A DNA stretch of 64,000 bases, taken from Streptomyces venezuelae. GTDB lineage: Bacteria; Actinomycetota; Actinomycetes; Streptomycetales; Streptomycetaceae. Location of the stretch: NCBI RefSeq assembly GCF_008642295.1, contig NZ_CP029190.1, positions 1,798,001-1,862,000 of the forward strand. The letters are read 5' to 3'. The translations under genes and the position numbers were made by a program. Under the pieces are notes generated by a model, which was not told the origin of the DNA, made no database searches, and saw only the letters and a program-made list of their open reading frames with translations. Positions 1 through 8,493 of the stretch are shown one piece after another (within the stretch, counting starts at the first letter, position 1; each line of letters opens with the position of its first letter).

Positions 1-970
1 CGGCCGCGGTGGTCTCGTCGAGCGGCGCGCCGCCCAGCACGAGAGCCGTGGGGGCGGGCAGCCGCTCGTCACCGGTGCCGAGCCGCTCCAGCATCATGCG
101 GATCATGGTCGGCACGCCGAGGACGTGCGTCGGCTCGTGCGCGCGTACGGCTGCGATCGCCGCGTCGGCGGTGAACTGGTCGAGCAGGACCAGGGTTCCG
201 CCGTGCCGGGCGAGGGTGACGGCGGTGCCGTTGGAGCCGAAGGCGGAGGCCAGGGGGACCAGGAACAGGCAGCGGGGCGGGCGGCCGTCGGGGATGAGGG
301 AGGCGAGGAAGTTGCCTCGGCCGCCGGCCAGCGCGTTGTGGGAGTAGGCGACCATCTTCGGCTCGGCCTCGGAGCCGGAGGAGACCAGGATGCGGGCCGC
401 ACCGTCCGGGTCGGGACGGCTGGCGCGGAAGGCGGCGGGGTCCGAGCGCATCAGCTCCGACCATGCCGCGGTCCCTTCCGGCGCGGCTCCGGGGCCGACC
501 GCGACCACGTGCCGCAGCGCGGGCAGCGAGCGCGACAGGGTGTGCAGGTCGGCCGCGTGCCGGAACTCCTTGTGCTCGACGGCGGCGATGACGGCCACGG
601 CCTCGGCGCGGCGCAGCAGGCACTCGGCCTCCAGGACGCCCCGGCCGACGGGGAAGGGCAGGGCCACGGCCCCCAGCGCGGCCAGGGCGAGGTCGGCGAT
701 CACGCTGTTGCGGTGGTTGGGCAGCTGTACGCCGACCACGTCGCCCGGGCGTATCCCGAGTCCGGCGAGGCCGGCGGCCAGACATCGCACCTTGCGGTCG
801 AGCGCGGTGTAGCAGAGCTCGCCCTTGGCGTCGATGACGGCGGTGCGGTGCGGGTCGGCGATCTGCCGTGCCCGGAAGAGGCTGTAGAGGTCCAGGTCGG
901 GGCAGGTGCCGTCGACGGCGTAGGAGCGGCGCAGTCCGGCGGGGAGCAGGTCGTGCAGGGCGACGGTCAT
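1..970 (-). CDS. AMP-dependent acyl-CoA synthetase (partial, C-terminus off the left edge)
   Basis: This encodes the N-terminal 323 residues of an ANL-superfamily adenylate-forming enzyme, which activates a carboxylic acid as acyl-AMP and then usually as acyl-CoA. The frame stays open to the window edge. The phosphate-binding A3-type motif ILVSSGSEAEPKMVAYSH lies near residues 180-200, and the following ALVLGGAPLDE segment is typical of the N-terminal domain. The ATG at 970 overlaps the TGA of the upstream CoA transferase (ATGA), so the two are translationally coupled. The order synthetase, CaiB-type transferase and acyl-CoA dehydrogenase suggests activation and desaturation of an unusual acid. 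The substrate cannot be read from the sequence. Confidence 0.85.
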   Translation of the reverse strand, partial: MTVALHDLLPAGLRRSYAVDGTCPDLDLYSLFRARQIADPHRTAVIDAKGELCYTALDRKVRCLAAGLAGLGIRPGDVVGVQLPNHRNSVIADLALAALGAVALPFPVGRGVLEAECLLRRAEAVAVIAAVEHKEFRHAADLHTLSRSLPALRHVVAVGPGAAPEGTAAWSELMRSDPAAFRASRPDPDGAARILVSSGSEAEPKMVAYSHNALAGGRGNFLASLIPDGRPPRCLFLVPLASAFGSNGTAVTLARHGGTLVLLDQFTADAAIAAVRAHEPTHVLGVPTMIRMMLERLGTGDERLPAPTALVLGGAPLDETTAA

Positions 971-2754
971 ACGAGCCTCCAGGGGGTGGGGACGGCGGGC
1001 GCGCCATAGGCGTCACGGGTGATCGCCCCGGCGAACCGAGGGTCGTGGTGCAGCGCGTCGAGGTCGGTGGTGACCGGGGTCGCCGCGATGCCGTGCGTGT
1101 GGAGCAGGGCGAGGGCCTCGGCCGTGGGAAGTCCGTCCAGGGCGTGGCCGCGAGCGGCTGCGGCGTGCCGGTCGGCGGGGGCGATCCAGCCGTCGGCCGT
1201 ACGCAGGGGGCTACGGAACCCGGCCGACCGGCGGGGGTTCTCCCCCCGGGTGATCCGTGCCAGGGCGGGGGCGGTGAGGGTGTCGGCGGCGCCGAGGAGG
1301 GAGGAGTCCACGCGTACGCCCCGGCCCGTGCGCTCGCGCAGCAGCAGCCCCGCCAGAACGGCCTCAGCGCCGTGCAGCCCGCCGAGCACGTCCAGGAGGG
1401 TCATCAGCGAGGGGGCGGGTGCCTCTCCCTCGGGGCGCACGGCCTCGCCGACGCCGGTGCGGGCCTGCACCATGAAGTCCGTGCCCATGGGGGCGTCCTC
1501 GATCCGGTCGGCCCAGCCGCTGGTGTACGCGTACACCAGGCCGGGGTTGACGCGGGCGAGGTCCTCGGCATCCAGACCGAGTTGGGCGGCCTTGCCGGGG
1601 GCCCAGTTGTGGAGGAAGACATCGGCCTGGGACGCCATGTCACGGAGTCGGCCCCGGTCGGCTTCCGCCTTGATGTCGATCTCCACCGCCTTCTTGCCCC
1701 GGTTCAGGGCGAGCCAGCGGGCGGAGATGCCCGAGGTGGTGGGGGGCATGCCGCGCAGCGGGTCGCCGCCCGGCGGTTCGATCCGGACGACCTCGGCTCC
1801 CAGGAGTCCGAGGAGGTGCGCGGCCAGGGGTGCCTGGATGCGGCGGCCCGCCTCCAGTACGGTCAGGCCGGCCAGCGGCAGGTGAGGGGCCGGCGTCTTG
1901 GCGGGGGCCGACCGTGGCCGGGGCACCGGCCCTCCGGCGAGCGGGCTCAGCGCCCAGGGGGCCGCGCCGTCGGTCTCGGTGTGGCGTTCGGCGAGGGTGC
2001 GCAGGACGCAGATCTCGGCGCCGGAGTGTGCGGCGGCGCGGTGGAGGACGGCCAGCGGGTGTGCGCGGGTGACGGTGTGGAGGGCTGCCGGGAACGGGGC
2101 GCAGGCCGTGGCGTAGCGGAACTGGAAGGGGCGCCAGCCCGCCCGGATCGCGTCCGCGGGGGCGTCCAGAGCCCGCCAGAACGCGGCCCACGCGCCCGGG
2201 TCCAGGGTCTCCAGCTCGAAAAGCGTGCCCTCCGCGGAGGTGAACGGTGGCCCTCCGGGCGCCAGTTCGGCGGCCTCTCCCTCGTCTGCTCCGGCAGCGG
2301 CGAGGTACTGGGAGACGGCGAGCAGTCCGGCCCGGTCGGCGGCCACCTCGACGGGGGCGGCAGCGGCTCCGCGGGCCTGGCCGATCAGGCCCGCCAGCAG
2401 TCCCTGGACGACGAGGACTCCGGTGGCGGTGGCGGTGTAGTCGGCGGCCAGCCCGGCCGGGGCGCCGTCGCGGCGTCCGTGCACGGCCATGATGCCGGTG
2501 GCCGCCTGGACCGTCGCCTCGTCGACGAGCCCGCTGCCGGGAGCGCCCCAGACGGCCGTTGCCCGGGCCGGCTCGAACCCGTCACCACTGAGGGTGACGG
2601 TCGCGTCCGGGCCGGATGCGGCCGGTCCTTCCGTCCGCGCGCCGAGCAGCCTCAGGTGCTCGGCGGCGACGCCGACGATCTGCTCGGGGCCGCCGATGCG
2701 CACACCCATCGTGTCGAGCGGCCGGACCGTCTGCGTGGTTGCCGATGACGTCAT
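967..2754 (-). CDS. CaiB/BaiF-family CoA transferase, double-domain
   Basis: At 595 residues this is longer than a usual CaiB/BaiF transferase (about 400). Residues from about 300 to the end form a complete class III CoA-transferase: LPLAGLTVLEAGRRI, AEVVRIEPPGGDPLRG, the NRGKKAVEID segment and the GTDFMVQARTG segment with the likely catalytic Asp near 422. Residues 1-280 look like a second, diverged copy of the middle of the same fold (VDEATVQAATGIMAVHG, then GVLVVQGLLAGLIGQARG). The family moves CoA between acids by acyl-aspartyl intermediates. It overlaps the synthetase gene by 4 bases and diverges from the acyl-CoA dehydrogenase over a 141-bp gap that should hold both promoters. Confidence 0.85.
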   Translation of the reverse strand: MTSSATTQTVRPLDTMGVRIGGPEQIVGVAAEHLRLLGARTEGPAASGPDATVTLSGDGFEPARATAVWGAPGSGLVDEATVQAATGIMAVHGRRDGAPAGLAADYTATATGVLVVQGLLAGLIGQARGAAAAPVEVAADRAGLLAVSQYLAAAGADEGEAAELAPGGPPFTSAEGTLFELETLDPGAWAAFWRALDAPADAIRAGWRPFQFRYATACAPFPAALHTVTRAHPLAVLHRAAAHSGAEICVLRTLAERHTETDGAAPWALSPLAGGPVPRPRSAPAKTPAPHLPLAGLTVLEAGRRIQAPLAAHLLGLLGAEVVRIEPPGGDPLRGMPPTTSGISARWLALNRGKKAVEIDIKAEADRGRLRDMASQADVFLHNWAPGKAAQLGLDAEDLARVNPGLVYAYTSGWADRIEDAPMGTDFMVQARTGVGEAVRPEGEAPAPSLMTLLDVLGGLHGAEAVLAGLLLRERTGRGVRVDSSLLGAADTLTAPALARITRGENPRRSAGFRSPLRTADGWIAPADRHAAAARGHALDGLPTAEALALLHTHGIAATPVTTDLDALHHDPRFAGAITRDAYGAPAVPTPWRLV

Positions 2755-2895
2755 GCCTCTCCTCTCCCGGCGGCGGTGGCCTCTGCCGGAGTTCGTACGG
2801 GGTCGGGAACCATGGCGCTTTCGCCCCCGACCAGTTGGCCAAGAAGCAGTCGTACGTGCGTTCCCGGGAGTTCCCGGGAACGGAGAGGAGAAGCC

Positions 2896-4107
2896 GTGCC
2901 GGATCCCGAGGCGGCCCGTGGCCCGTCACCACAGCAACACCCGCCGCTGCCGGAACTGAGCGAGCGGATCGCCCGGTTCGTCCGCACCGGCGTGATGCCG
3001 TGCGAGCCCGTCCTCGACGCCGGCGGGCCGGAGGCCACAGCAGTCCTGAGCGACCTTCGGCTCAGGGCCCGGGCGGAAGGTCTGTGGGCGCTGCCGCTCC
3101 CCGCGGAACTCGGCGGTGGCGGGCTGCCGTTCTCCGCCTACGCGGAGCTGGCCGAGGCCGAGGGAGCCAGCGACCACGGTCCCGCCGCGCTGGGCTCCGC
3201 ACCGTTGCTGGACGTCACGATGCTCGCCCGGCACGGCAGCGGATCCGTCCGGGAGGCCTACCTGAAGCAGCTGGTCGCCGGTGAACTGCGCGCCTGCTAC
3301 GCGATGACGGAGCGGGACGTTCCGGGCACGGATCCCTTCCTCACGCGGACGCGGGCCGAACGTCGGACGGAGGGGGGCTGGCTGCTGACCGGTGCCAAGT
3401 GGTTCACCTCCGGAGCCGCGGGCGCCGACCTGGTGACGGTGCTCGCCCGCACGGGCGGTGCGCCGGGTGACCGCGGCGGGCTCTCGCTGTTCCTGGTGCC
3501 CACCACCGCCCCCGGATACCGGGTCGTCCGCGAACTACCGGTGTTCGGCGCGTCCGGACAGTTCGAGATCGCACTCGACCAGGTCGCGATCCCTGAGGAC
3601 CACCTGGTGGGCGAGGAAGGCGAAGCCCTGGCCGTCGCCGGGGAGCGGCTGGCGCTCGGGCGGACCCTGCGCTGCCTGCGCTGGCTCGGCCAGGCCCAGC
3701 GGGCCTTCGACCTCATGTGTGAACGCGCGGCCCGCCGCACCACCTCGCGAGGACCCCTGGCCGATCACCAGCTCGTCCAGCAGCACGTCTTCGACGCCCT
3801 CCTCGCCCTGCGGACCACCCGGCCCCTGGTTCACGAGGCGGTCGCACTGGTCGCCGCAGGCCGCGAGGCGCGGACCGAAGTGGGACTGGCCAAGGTGGCC
3901 GCCGCCCGGATGCTCCAGCAGGTCACGGACTCGGCCATACAGATCCACGGCGCGGCCGGCCTCGGCCCGGACACCGCACTGCCCGCGCTGTTCCGCAGCG
4001 GCCGGGCCGCCCGCATCCTCGACGGACCCGACGAACTGCACATCACCTCCGTGGCCCGGCGGATCCTGCGCGGGTACGGAGAAGAGGCGTCCGCTACACC
4101 TTCCTGA
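2896..4107 (+). CDS. Acyl-CoA dehydrogenase family protein
   Basis: This is a 403-residue flavoprotein of the acyl-CoA dehydrogenase family, expected to oxidise an acyl-CoA at C2-C3 with FAD. Visible family features are CYAMTERDVPGTDP near residue 135, GWLLTGAKWFTSGA, the central beta domain ending in IPEDHLVGEEG, and the C-terminal helical domain with QIHGAAGLGPDT and GPDELH. The GTG at 2896 is chosen because GGAGAGGAG lies just upstream; earlier in-frame starts have no ribosome site. It diverges from the CoA-transferase/synthetase pair, with which it probably forms one pathway. Its 3' end overlaps the convergent glycosidase gene by 14 bases. Confidence 0.85.
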   Translation: MPDPEAARGPSPQQHPPLPELSERIARFVRTGVMPCEPVLDAGGPEATAVLSDLRLRARAEGLWALPLPAELGGGGLPFSAYAELAEAEGASDHGPAALGSAPLLDVTMLARHGSGSVREAYLKQLVAGELRACYAMTERDVPGTDPFLTRTRAERRTEGGWLLTGAKWFTSGAAGADLVTVLARTGGAPGDRGGLSLFLVPTTAPGYRVVRELPVFGASGQFEIALDQVAIPEDHLVGEEGEALAVAGERLALGRTLRCLRWLGQAQRAFDLMCERAARRTTSRGPLADHQLVQQHVFDALLALRTTRPLVHEAVALVAAGREARTEVGLAKVAAARMLQQVTDSAIQIHGAAGLGPDTALPALFRSGRAARILDGPDELHITSVARRILRGYGEEASATPS

Positions 4108-5167
4108 GGTCGACCAGCCCGTCCAGGGAGGCCAAGCCGAGGGCCAGGAAGAAGTCGCCCCAGATCAGCTCGTGCCGAACGGCCAGTCCCCGGGCCGCGT
4201 CGTAACAGCCGTCCAACAGCATGCCCGCCGGACGGCCGCCGCCCTCCCCGTAGGTGAGGTGCCGTTCGGCAAGGCGGATCAGCAGGGCGACACCGCGGTA
4301 GGAGCACGCGAACGACCAGTCCGCGGGAACCCGGGCGAGCTTGAGCAGGGCGACCGCCGTGATGGCGGCGGCCGACGTGTCCAGCGGGCCCGTGGGATCA
4401 ACGGCGTCCGCGGGCAGGACGAACCGTCCCCTGAGGACATCGCTCCCGGCCAGCAACCGGCGCGCCGCCGCCTCCAGTCGGGGCCTGTCCTGCGCGGCGA
4501 CCTCCGGGCTGAGCAACGCGTCGGCGACGGCGAGCAGCAGCCACGCCCGCCCCCGGGCCCATCCCGGGCGCGGTTCCTCACACGGCAGCCACCCGGACCC
4601 GTCGAACTTCCAGGCGGGCGGCTGCCGCTCCCCGGCAGGACCGACGCAGAGGTCGAGATGACGGTGGAGATGAGCCGCCGCCGCACCCGGTGCAATGCCC
4701 GCGAGCAGAGGAACCGTCCCCGGTACACCGTCCGCCCGCGCGAGCAGCCGTGGCCCTCCGAAGGCGTCCCCCCAGGGCACGATCCCCAGCCCGGGTTCGA
4801 AGGAGGCCAGCGTGGCGCTCGCCGCCCGCTCCCGCAGCTGCTCCGCCGCACCGTCCCCGACGGCCGGCGCTGTGCCGTACCAGAAGATCAGGCCCCTGGT
4901 CGCGGTGTCAGCGTCCGCCCACGGCGCCAGCCGGGCCGTGCAGGCGGCAGCCGCGCGCCGGTCGGCGGGATCTCCGGTGTACCGGGCCCGCAGCCACAGC
5001 AGCCCCGCCCAGAAACCCCCGGCCCAGCTGCCGCGCCCCGTCGTCTTCCACCGGCCGTCAGCCGGGTCCGCGTACAGCGGGAACCGCTCCCCCACCTGCG
5101 CGGCGGTCCCCGCGACCCGCTCCATCACCGCGGACAGCGCGCGGTCGGCCCAGTCACCCGTCCTCAT
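4094..5167 (-). CDS. GH88/GH105-like glycosidase (unsaturated glucuronyl hydrolase-like)
   Basis: This 357-residue protein resembles six-hairpin glycosidases of the GH88 type, which hydrate and cleave unsaturated uronic acids from oligosaccharides. Visible signatures are SWAGGFWAGLLWLRARYTGD near residue 50, a GWARGRAWLLLAVADAL segment in the middle, DTSAAAITAVALLKLA, and WGDFFLALGLASLDG at the end. There is no signal peptide, so it is probably cytoplasmic. Its ATG at 5167 overlaps the stop of the MFS gene (ATGA), which suggests that the transporter imports the sugar acid or glycan fragment that this enzyme processes. The exact substrate is inferred only from family resemblance. Confidence 0.75.
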   Translation of the reverse strand: MRTGDWADRALSAVMERVAGTAAQVGERFPLYADPADGRWKTTGRGSWAGGFWAGLLWLRARYTGDPADRRAAAACTARLAPWADADTATRGLIFWYGTAPAVGDGAAEQLRERAASATLASFEPGLGIVPWGDAFGGPRLLARADGVPGTVPLLAGIAPGAAAAHLHRHLDLCVGPAGERQPPAWKFDGSGWLPCEEPRPGWARGRAWLLLAVADALLSPEVAAQDRPRLEAAARRLLAGSDVLRGRFVLPADAVDPTGPLDTSAAAITAVALLKLARVPADWSFACSYRGVALLIRLAERHLTYGEGGGRPAGMLLDGCYDAARGLAVRHELIWGDFFLALGLASLDGLVDLRKV

Positions 5168-6363
5168 CGGCCCCGCTCCCGGCGGTCCCGGACGGCCCAC
5201 GCCCACGCGACGGCACCCGCGAGCGCGAACTCCACCGCCACCAGGGTCCAGCCGACGCCGTACCGGCCGCTCTGCGCGAACGGAGCGAACAGGGACGGGC
5301 CCACGGCGAACCCGGCGAAGAACCCCGCCGCGACCAGCGCCGAATCCTGACCGGCCCGGCCGGGAGCCGCACGCTGCACGACCAGCACCATCGACACCGC
5401 GTTCCCGGACACCGCGAACACCCCGATCGCGAGCACTCCGGCCCACACCAGCACGGGCGCCGATGCCGCCGCCCCCAACAACACGGCCGCGCCCAGCGCA
5501 CCGAACGCGAGCCAGGCCGGCAGCCGCTCGGCGAGGCCGGGCACGGCCGCCCGCGACCAGCCCACCCGGCCCCCGATCCCCGCCAGCCCCAGGACCGCGA
5601 CCAGGCCGGCCGCCGCCGCCGGCCCCATCCCCAGCCGCTGAGTGCCGTACAGCGCCACGTAGGTGTTGACCGAGGCGATCCCCGCACCCAGGAACAGGGA
5701 GAACACCGCCAGCCAGGCCACCATGCCACGCAAAACGAAGCTCGCCCTCGCGGCCGCCGGGGCCGGTGCCGGGTCGGCCGGCAGTGCGCGAGCCGCCCAT
5801 ACGGCGGCCAGCAGTGCGGCACCCGCGGCCGTCCAGACCGCCGCGCGCCAGCCGAGCCCGCCCGCGAGTGCGGCCAGCGGCAGCCCCGCGGCGAAGGCAC
5901 CGAGCTGGACCCCGGACTGCTTCATCCCGGTCACCGCGCCCCGGCGTTCGGGTGGAACAGTCGCGAGAACGGCCTTGTTCGTCGCCGGGTTCGCCAGCGC
6001 CTGGGGTACGCCGCCCAGTGCGACGGCACCGAGCAGCAGCCCCGTCCCCGGAGCGGAGCCTATGAGGGTGAGGGCCATGGCCGAGACCGACAGCAGCAGG
6101 ACCAGCGACCGCCGCGGCCCCATCCGGTCCACGATCCGGCCACCGGCCGGGGACAGCACGGCCGCCACACCGAATCCCATGGTCGTCGTCAGCCCCAGCA
6201 CGGTCGCGGAGAGGCCCAGTTCCTCCACCAGTCTCGGCCCCAGCGCCCCCAGCAGGAACAGCTGGAGCATCGAGAAGCCCATGGCGCAGGTCAGCAACGC
6301 GGTGGTGAGCCGGGACGCACCGGTGCCCGTGGGTGAGGGTATTGCCGTGCGCCGGACCGCCAC
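5164..6363 (-). CDS. MFS transporter
   Basis: This is a 399-residue, roughly 12-helix major facilitator protein. The loop 2-3 signature appears as GGRIVDRMGPRRSL near residue 80, and NPATNKAVLATVPPERRGAV lies in the fourth to fifth helix region. The GTG at 6363 follows GGAGA by five bases. It sits upstream of, and is translationally coupled to, the GH88-like gene, which points to sugar-acid or oligosaccharide uptake, though export of another compound cannot be excluded. Confidence 0.85.
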   Translation of the reverse strand: MAVRRTAIPSPTGTGASRLTTALLTCAMGFSMLQLFLLGALGPRLVEELGLSATVLGLTTTMGFGVAAVLSPAGGRIVDRMGPRRSLVLLLSVSAMALTLIGSAPGTGLLLGAVALGGVPQALANPATNKAVLATVPPERRGAVTGMKQSGVQLGAFAAGLPLAALAGGLGWRAAVWTAAGAALLAAVWAARALPADPAPAPAAARASFVLRGMVAWLAVFSLFLGAGIASVNTYVALYGTQRLGMGPAAAAGLVAVLGLAGIGGRVGWSRAAVPGLAERLPAWLAFGALGAAVLLGAAASAPVLVWAGVLAIGVFAVSGNAVSMVLVVQRAAPGRAGQDSALVAAGFFAGFAVGPSLFAPFAQSGRYGVGWTLVAVEFALAGAVAWAWAVRDRRERGR

Positions 6364-6592
6364 GGGTGTCTCCGATCTCCAGGAATCAGGTCAGCTCCCG
6401 CCCTCGGATGCCTTCCCCTCGGCGGACCGTTTGAGCAGTCGTACGAGGCGGTGCTCCGGTTCCCGGCCACCCTGGTACGCCGGAGCCCGGTCGGGCCGGA
6501 CAGCCCGGCACCGGTTCCGACCGGCCGTCCTGCACCACGCAACGCGCACCCCCCTGCCGGGCCCGGAGAGCGGGTGCGAAGATGAACCCGCC

Positions 6593-7387
6593 ATGAGGCC
6601 AGGCCACTGTTCCCGATTCGTACGGGCCGCGATGTTCGCGGCCGTCTGCGTGCTGCTCGCGGCCGTCGGCCACGTCCTCATGTCCGGCACCGAACTGCCC
6701 TGGTGGGCGCTGCTGCCCGCGCTCGCAGGGACCGCAGGGGCCGCCTGGGCCCTGGCCGGCGGGGAACGCGGACTGGCCACGGTGACGGCGGCCACGGTGG
6801 TGGTACAGGCCGTGCTCCACTCCCTGTTCTCACTGGCCCAGTCCCTCGTGCAGCCCTCCCTGCCGACCGGAACCTCCTTCGCCCGGCAGTGGGCCGCCTA
6901 CCTGACCTGCGGACCGGGCGATCAGAGCGACCTGTCGGCCGAAGAAGCGCTGCGAATCGTCGACGCCGCCGGACTCGGCGGGCTCGTCTCGCAGCCGCCG
7001 CCCGGCACGACGGGGCAAGCCCTCGGCGGCCACGCCATGCACCACATGGGCGCCTCCCCGAGCGGTCTCATGCCACCGGGCACGGGCCACGACATGGCGT
7101 CCATGGCCTCGATGTCCGCCACGGGCATGCTGGCCGCCCACCTGCTCGCCGCCGTGCTCTGCGGCCTCTGGCTCGCCTACGCCGAACAGGCGTTCTTCCG
7201 CTTCACCCGTGTCCTCGCGGGCTGGCTCACCGCGCCCCTCCGGGTGCTCTTCGCCGTCCTCGTCCCCGTCGCGAACCACCAGGCTCCCCGGCCGGTGCGG
7301 GACTTCGGCGTCCGGCGGCCACGACGGCTGCTCCTCGTCCACGCCATCACCTCACGGGGTCCGCCGACGGGAACCGCTGTCCTGTGA
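6593..7387 (+). CDS. Polytopic membrane protein with Met/His-rich loop
   Basis: I do not recognise a named family. The 264-residue product has hydrophobic segments near residues 10-30, 35-50, 60-80 and 175-195. Between the third and fourth is a loop of about 90 residues rich in His and Met (GGHAMHHMG, then GHDMASMASMSATGM), a composition typical of copper-binding extracytoplasmic loops. It lies 146 bp upstream of a SigC-like sigma gene on the same strand. In Mycobacterium tuberculosis SigC is linked to copper acquisition, so a copper role is a reasonable but unproven guess. Confidence 0.6.
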   Translation: MRPGHCSRFVRAAMFAAVCVLLAAVGHVLMSGTELPWWALLPALAGTAGAAWALAGGERGLATVTAATVVVQAVLHSLFSLAQSLVQPSLPTGTSFARQWAAYLTCGPGDQSDLSAEEALRIVDAAGLGGLVSQPPPGTTGQALGGHAMHHMGASPSGLMPPGTGHDMASMASMSATGMLAAHLLAAVLCGLWLAYAEQAFFRFTRVLAGWLTAPLRVLFAVLVPVANHQAPRPVRDFGVRRPRRLLLVHAITSRGPPTGTAVL

Positions 7388-7399
7388 CAGCAGGTTCCC
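7369..7399 (+). terminator. Hairpin at the end of the Met/His-rich membrane gene
   Basis: GGGAACC-GCTGTC pairs with GACAGC-GGTTCCC around a 4-base loop with one bulged A. The hairpin includes the stop codon and sits before the sigma-factor gene, so it may act as a partial terminator or attenuator. Confidence 0.5.
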
Positions 7400-7533
7400 C
7401 GAGGACGCGCCGACGGCACCAGGCCGTCGCCCCTCGGGCATCGGCCCTGCCCTCCGGCAGGCCGTACTCCCCTCACCGGCCGGACCCCCCGCGCGGTCCG
7501 CCGGAAAACCCTTGCCCCTAAGGACCTGTGGCG

Positions 7534-8235
7534 ATGACTCCTGCCCTGCCCGCCCCCCGCCGCCCGGAGGCCCGGAAGCCCTCCCGGCACACCCCGGAAT
7601 CCGACGCCGAAGCAACCCGACTGGCTCTTGAGGCACGCGACGGGAACCCGGCCAAGGCCGACCTCTTCATCCGCGCGCTCCAGTACGACGTCTGGCGCTA
7701 CGTCGCCTACCTCAGCGCCGACCCCCAGGCCGCCGACGACCTCACCCAGGAGGTCTTCCTGCGCGCCCTCGCCTCACTCCACCGCTTCGAAGGCCGCTCC
7801 TCCGCCCGGACCTGGCTCCTGACGATCGCCCGCCGGACCGTCGTCGACAGCCTGCGCCGCGCCGCCGCCCGCCCACGCCTGGCGGACCGGGACGACTGGC
7901 AGACGGCCGCGGAACGGACCCAGCCCCTCACCCTGCCCGGCTTCGAGGAAGGAATCGCCCTCGCCGAACTCCTCTCCCTGATCCCCGCCGAGCGCCGCGA
8001 CGCGTTCGTACTCACCCAACTCCTCGGGCTGGGATACGCCGAGGCCGCGGCCGCCGTGAACTGCCCCATCGGAACCGTCCGCTCGCGCGTGGCCCGCGCC
8101 CGCCGCGACCTCACCGCTTTGCTGACGGACGATGACCCGTCTTCCCCCGCACCCGGCCGGACGCCTGCCCCGACCGTCCCGGGCAACCGCCACCGCACAC
8201 AGCGGCATCGCGTCCTCGTGCCCGCCGCGGCCTGA
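7534..8235 (+). CDS. sigC: ECF RNA polymerase sigma factor, SigC-like
   Basis: This 233-residue sigma-70 family protein has region 2 (DVWRYVAYLSADPQAADDL, TQEVFLRALASL, then the promoter-melting GRSSARTWLLTIARR) and region 4 (SLIPAERRDAFVLTQLLG, then CPIGTVRSRVARARRDL). The region 2 sequence is strikingly like mycobacterial SigC. No anti-sigma gene follows. A basic C-terminal tail of about 40 residues is unusual. ATG 7534 is preferred over GTG 7528 because AAGGA lies nine bases upstream of the ATG. The family assignment of SigC rests on remembered similarity rather than an alignment. Confidence 0.85.
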   Translation: MTPALPAPRRPEARKPSRHTPESDAEATRLALEARDGNPAKADLFIRALQYDVWRYVAYLSADPQAADDLTQEVFLRALASLHRFEGRSSARTWLLTIARRTVVDSLRRAAARPRLADRDDWQTAAERTQPLTLPGFEEGIALAELLSLIPAERRDAFVLTQLLGLGYAEAAAAVNCPIGTVRSRVARARRDLTALLTDDDPSSPAPGRTPAPTVPGNRHRTQRHRVLVPAAA

Positions 8236-8248
8236 CCGAAAGGGTGGA

Positions 8249-8277
8249 CCCGTACCCGTTCCGCGAACGGATACGGG
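8249..8277 (+). terminator. Terminator hairpin after the SigC-like gene
   Basis: CCCGTA-C-CCGTTC pairs with GAACGG-A-TACGGG around a 3-base loop, 14 bases after the stop codon. There is no T-run, as is common in Streptomyces. Confidence 0.65.
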
Positions 8278-8415
8278 CCCACAACGCAGCGACAGCCCGC
8301 TGGGCGACCGTGGCCACGACCACGGAACATGCCGCTGCCCGTCCAGCATGGAGCGTCAAACCCGCCTCTCTGTCCGGGAACCGGATGTCTCGGCTCGACG
8401 ACTCCCTCCACGACC

Positions 8416-8455
8416 GAACAGCCGACCCGGACCGGTGCCTCCGGTCCGGCTGTTC
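8416..8455 (+). terminator. Second strong hairpin upstream of the DJ-1/PfpI gene
   Basis: GAACAG and CCGGACCGG pair with CCGGTCCGG and CTGTTC around a 5-base loop. It ends 39 bases before the DJ-1/PfpI start, so it either insulates that gene from sigma-gene readthrough or forms a structured leader. Confidence 0.5.
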
Positions 8456-8493
8456 GTGCCTCGCCCGGTCCGGAACCGACGAAGGAGCCCTCC

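Noticed and set aside
868..2748. Long plus-strand open frame (626 codons) opposite the CoA transferase
   Set aside because: It is Gly/Arg-rich low-complexity sequence opposite a well-supported gene and has no family resemblance or ribosome site; a GC-bias shadow.
4690..6336. Plus-strand open frame of 548 codons
   Set aside because: Pro/Arg-rich reading of the antisense of the GH88 and MFS genes.
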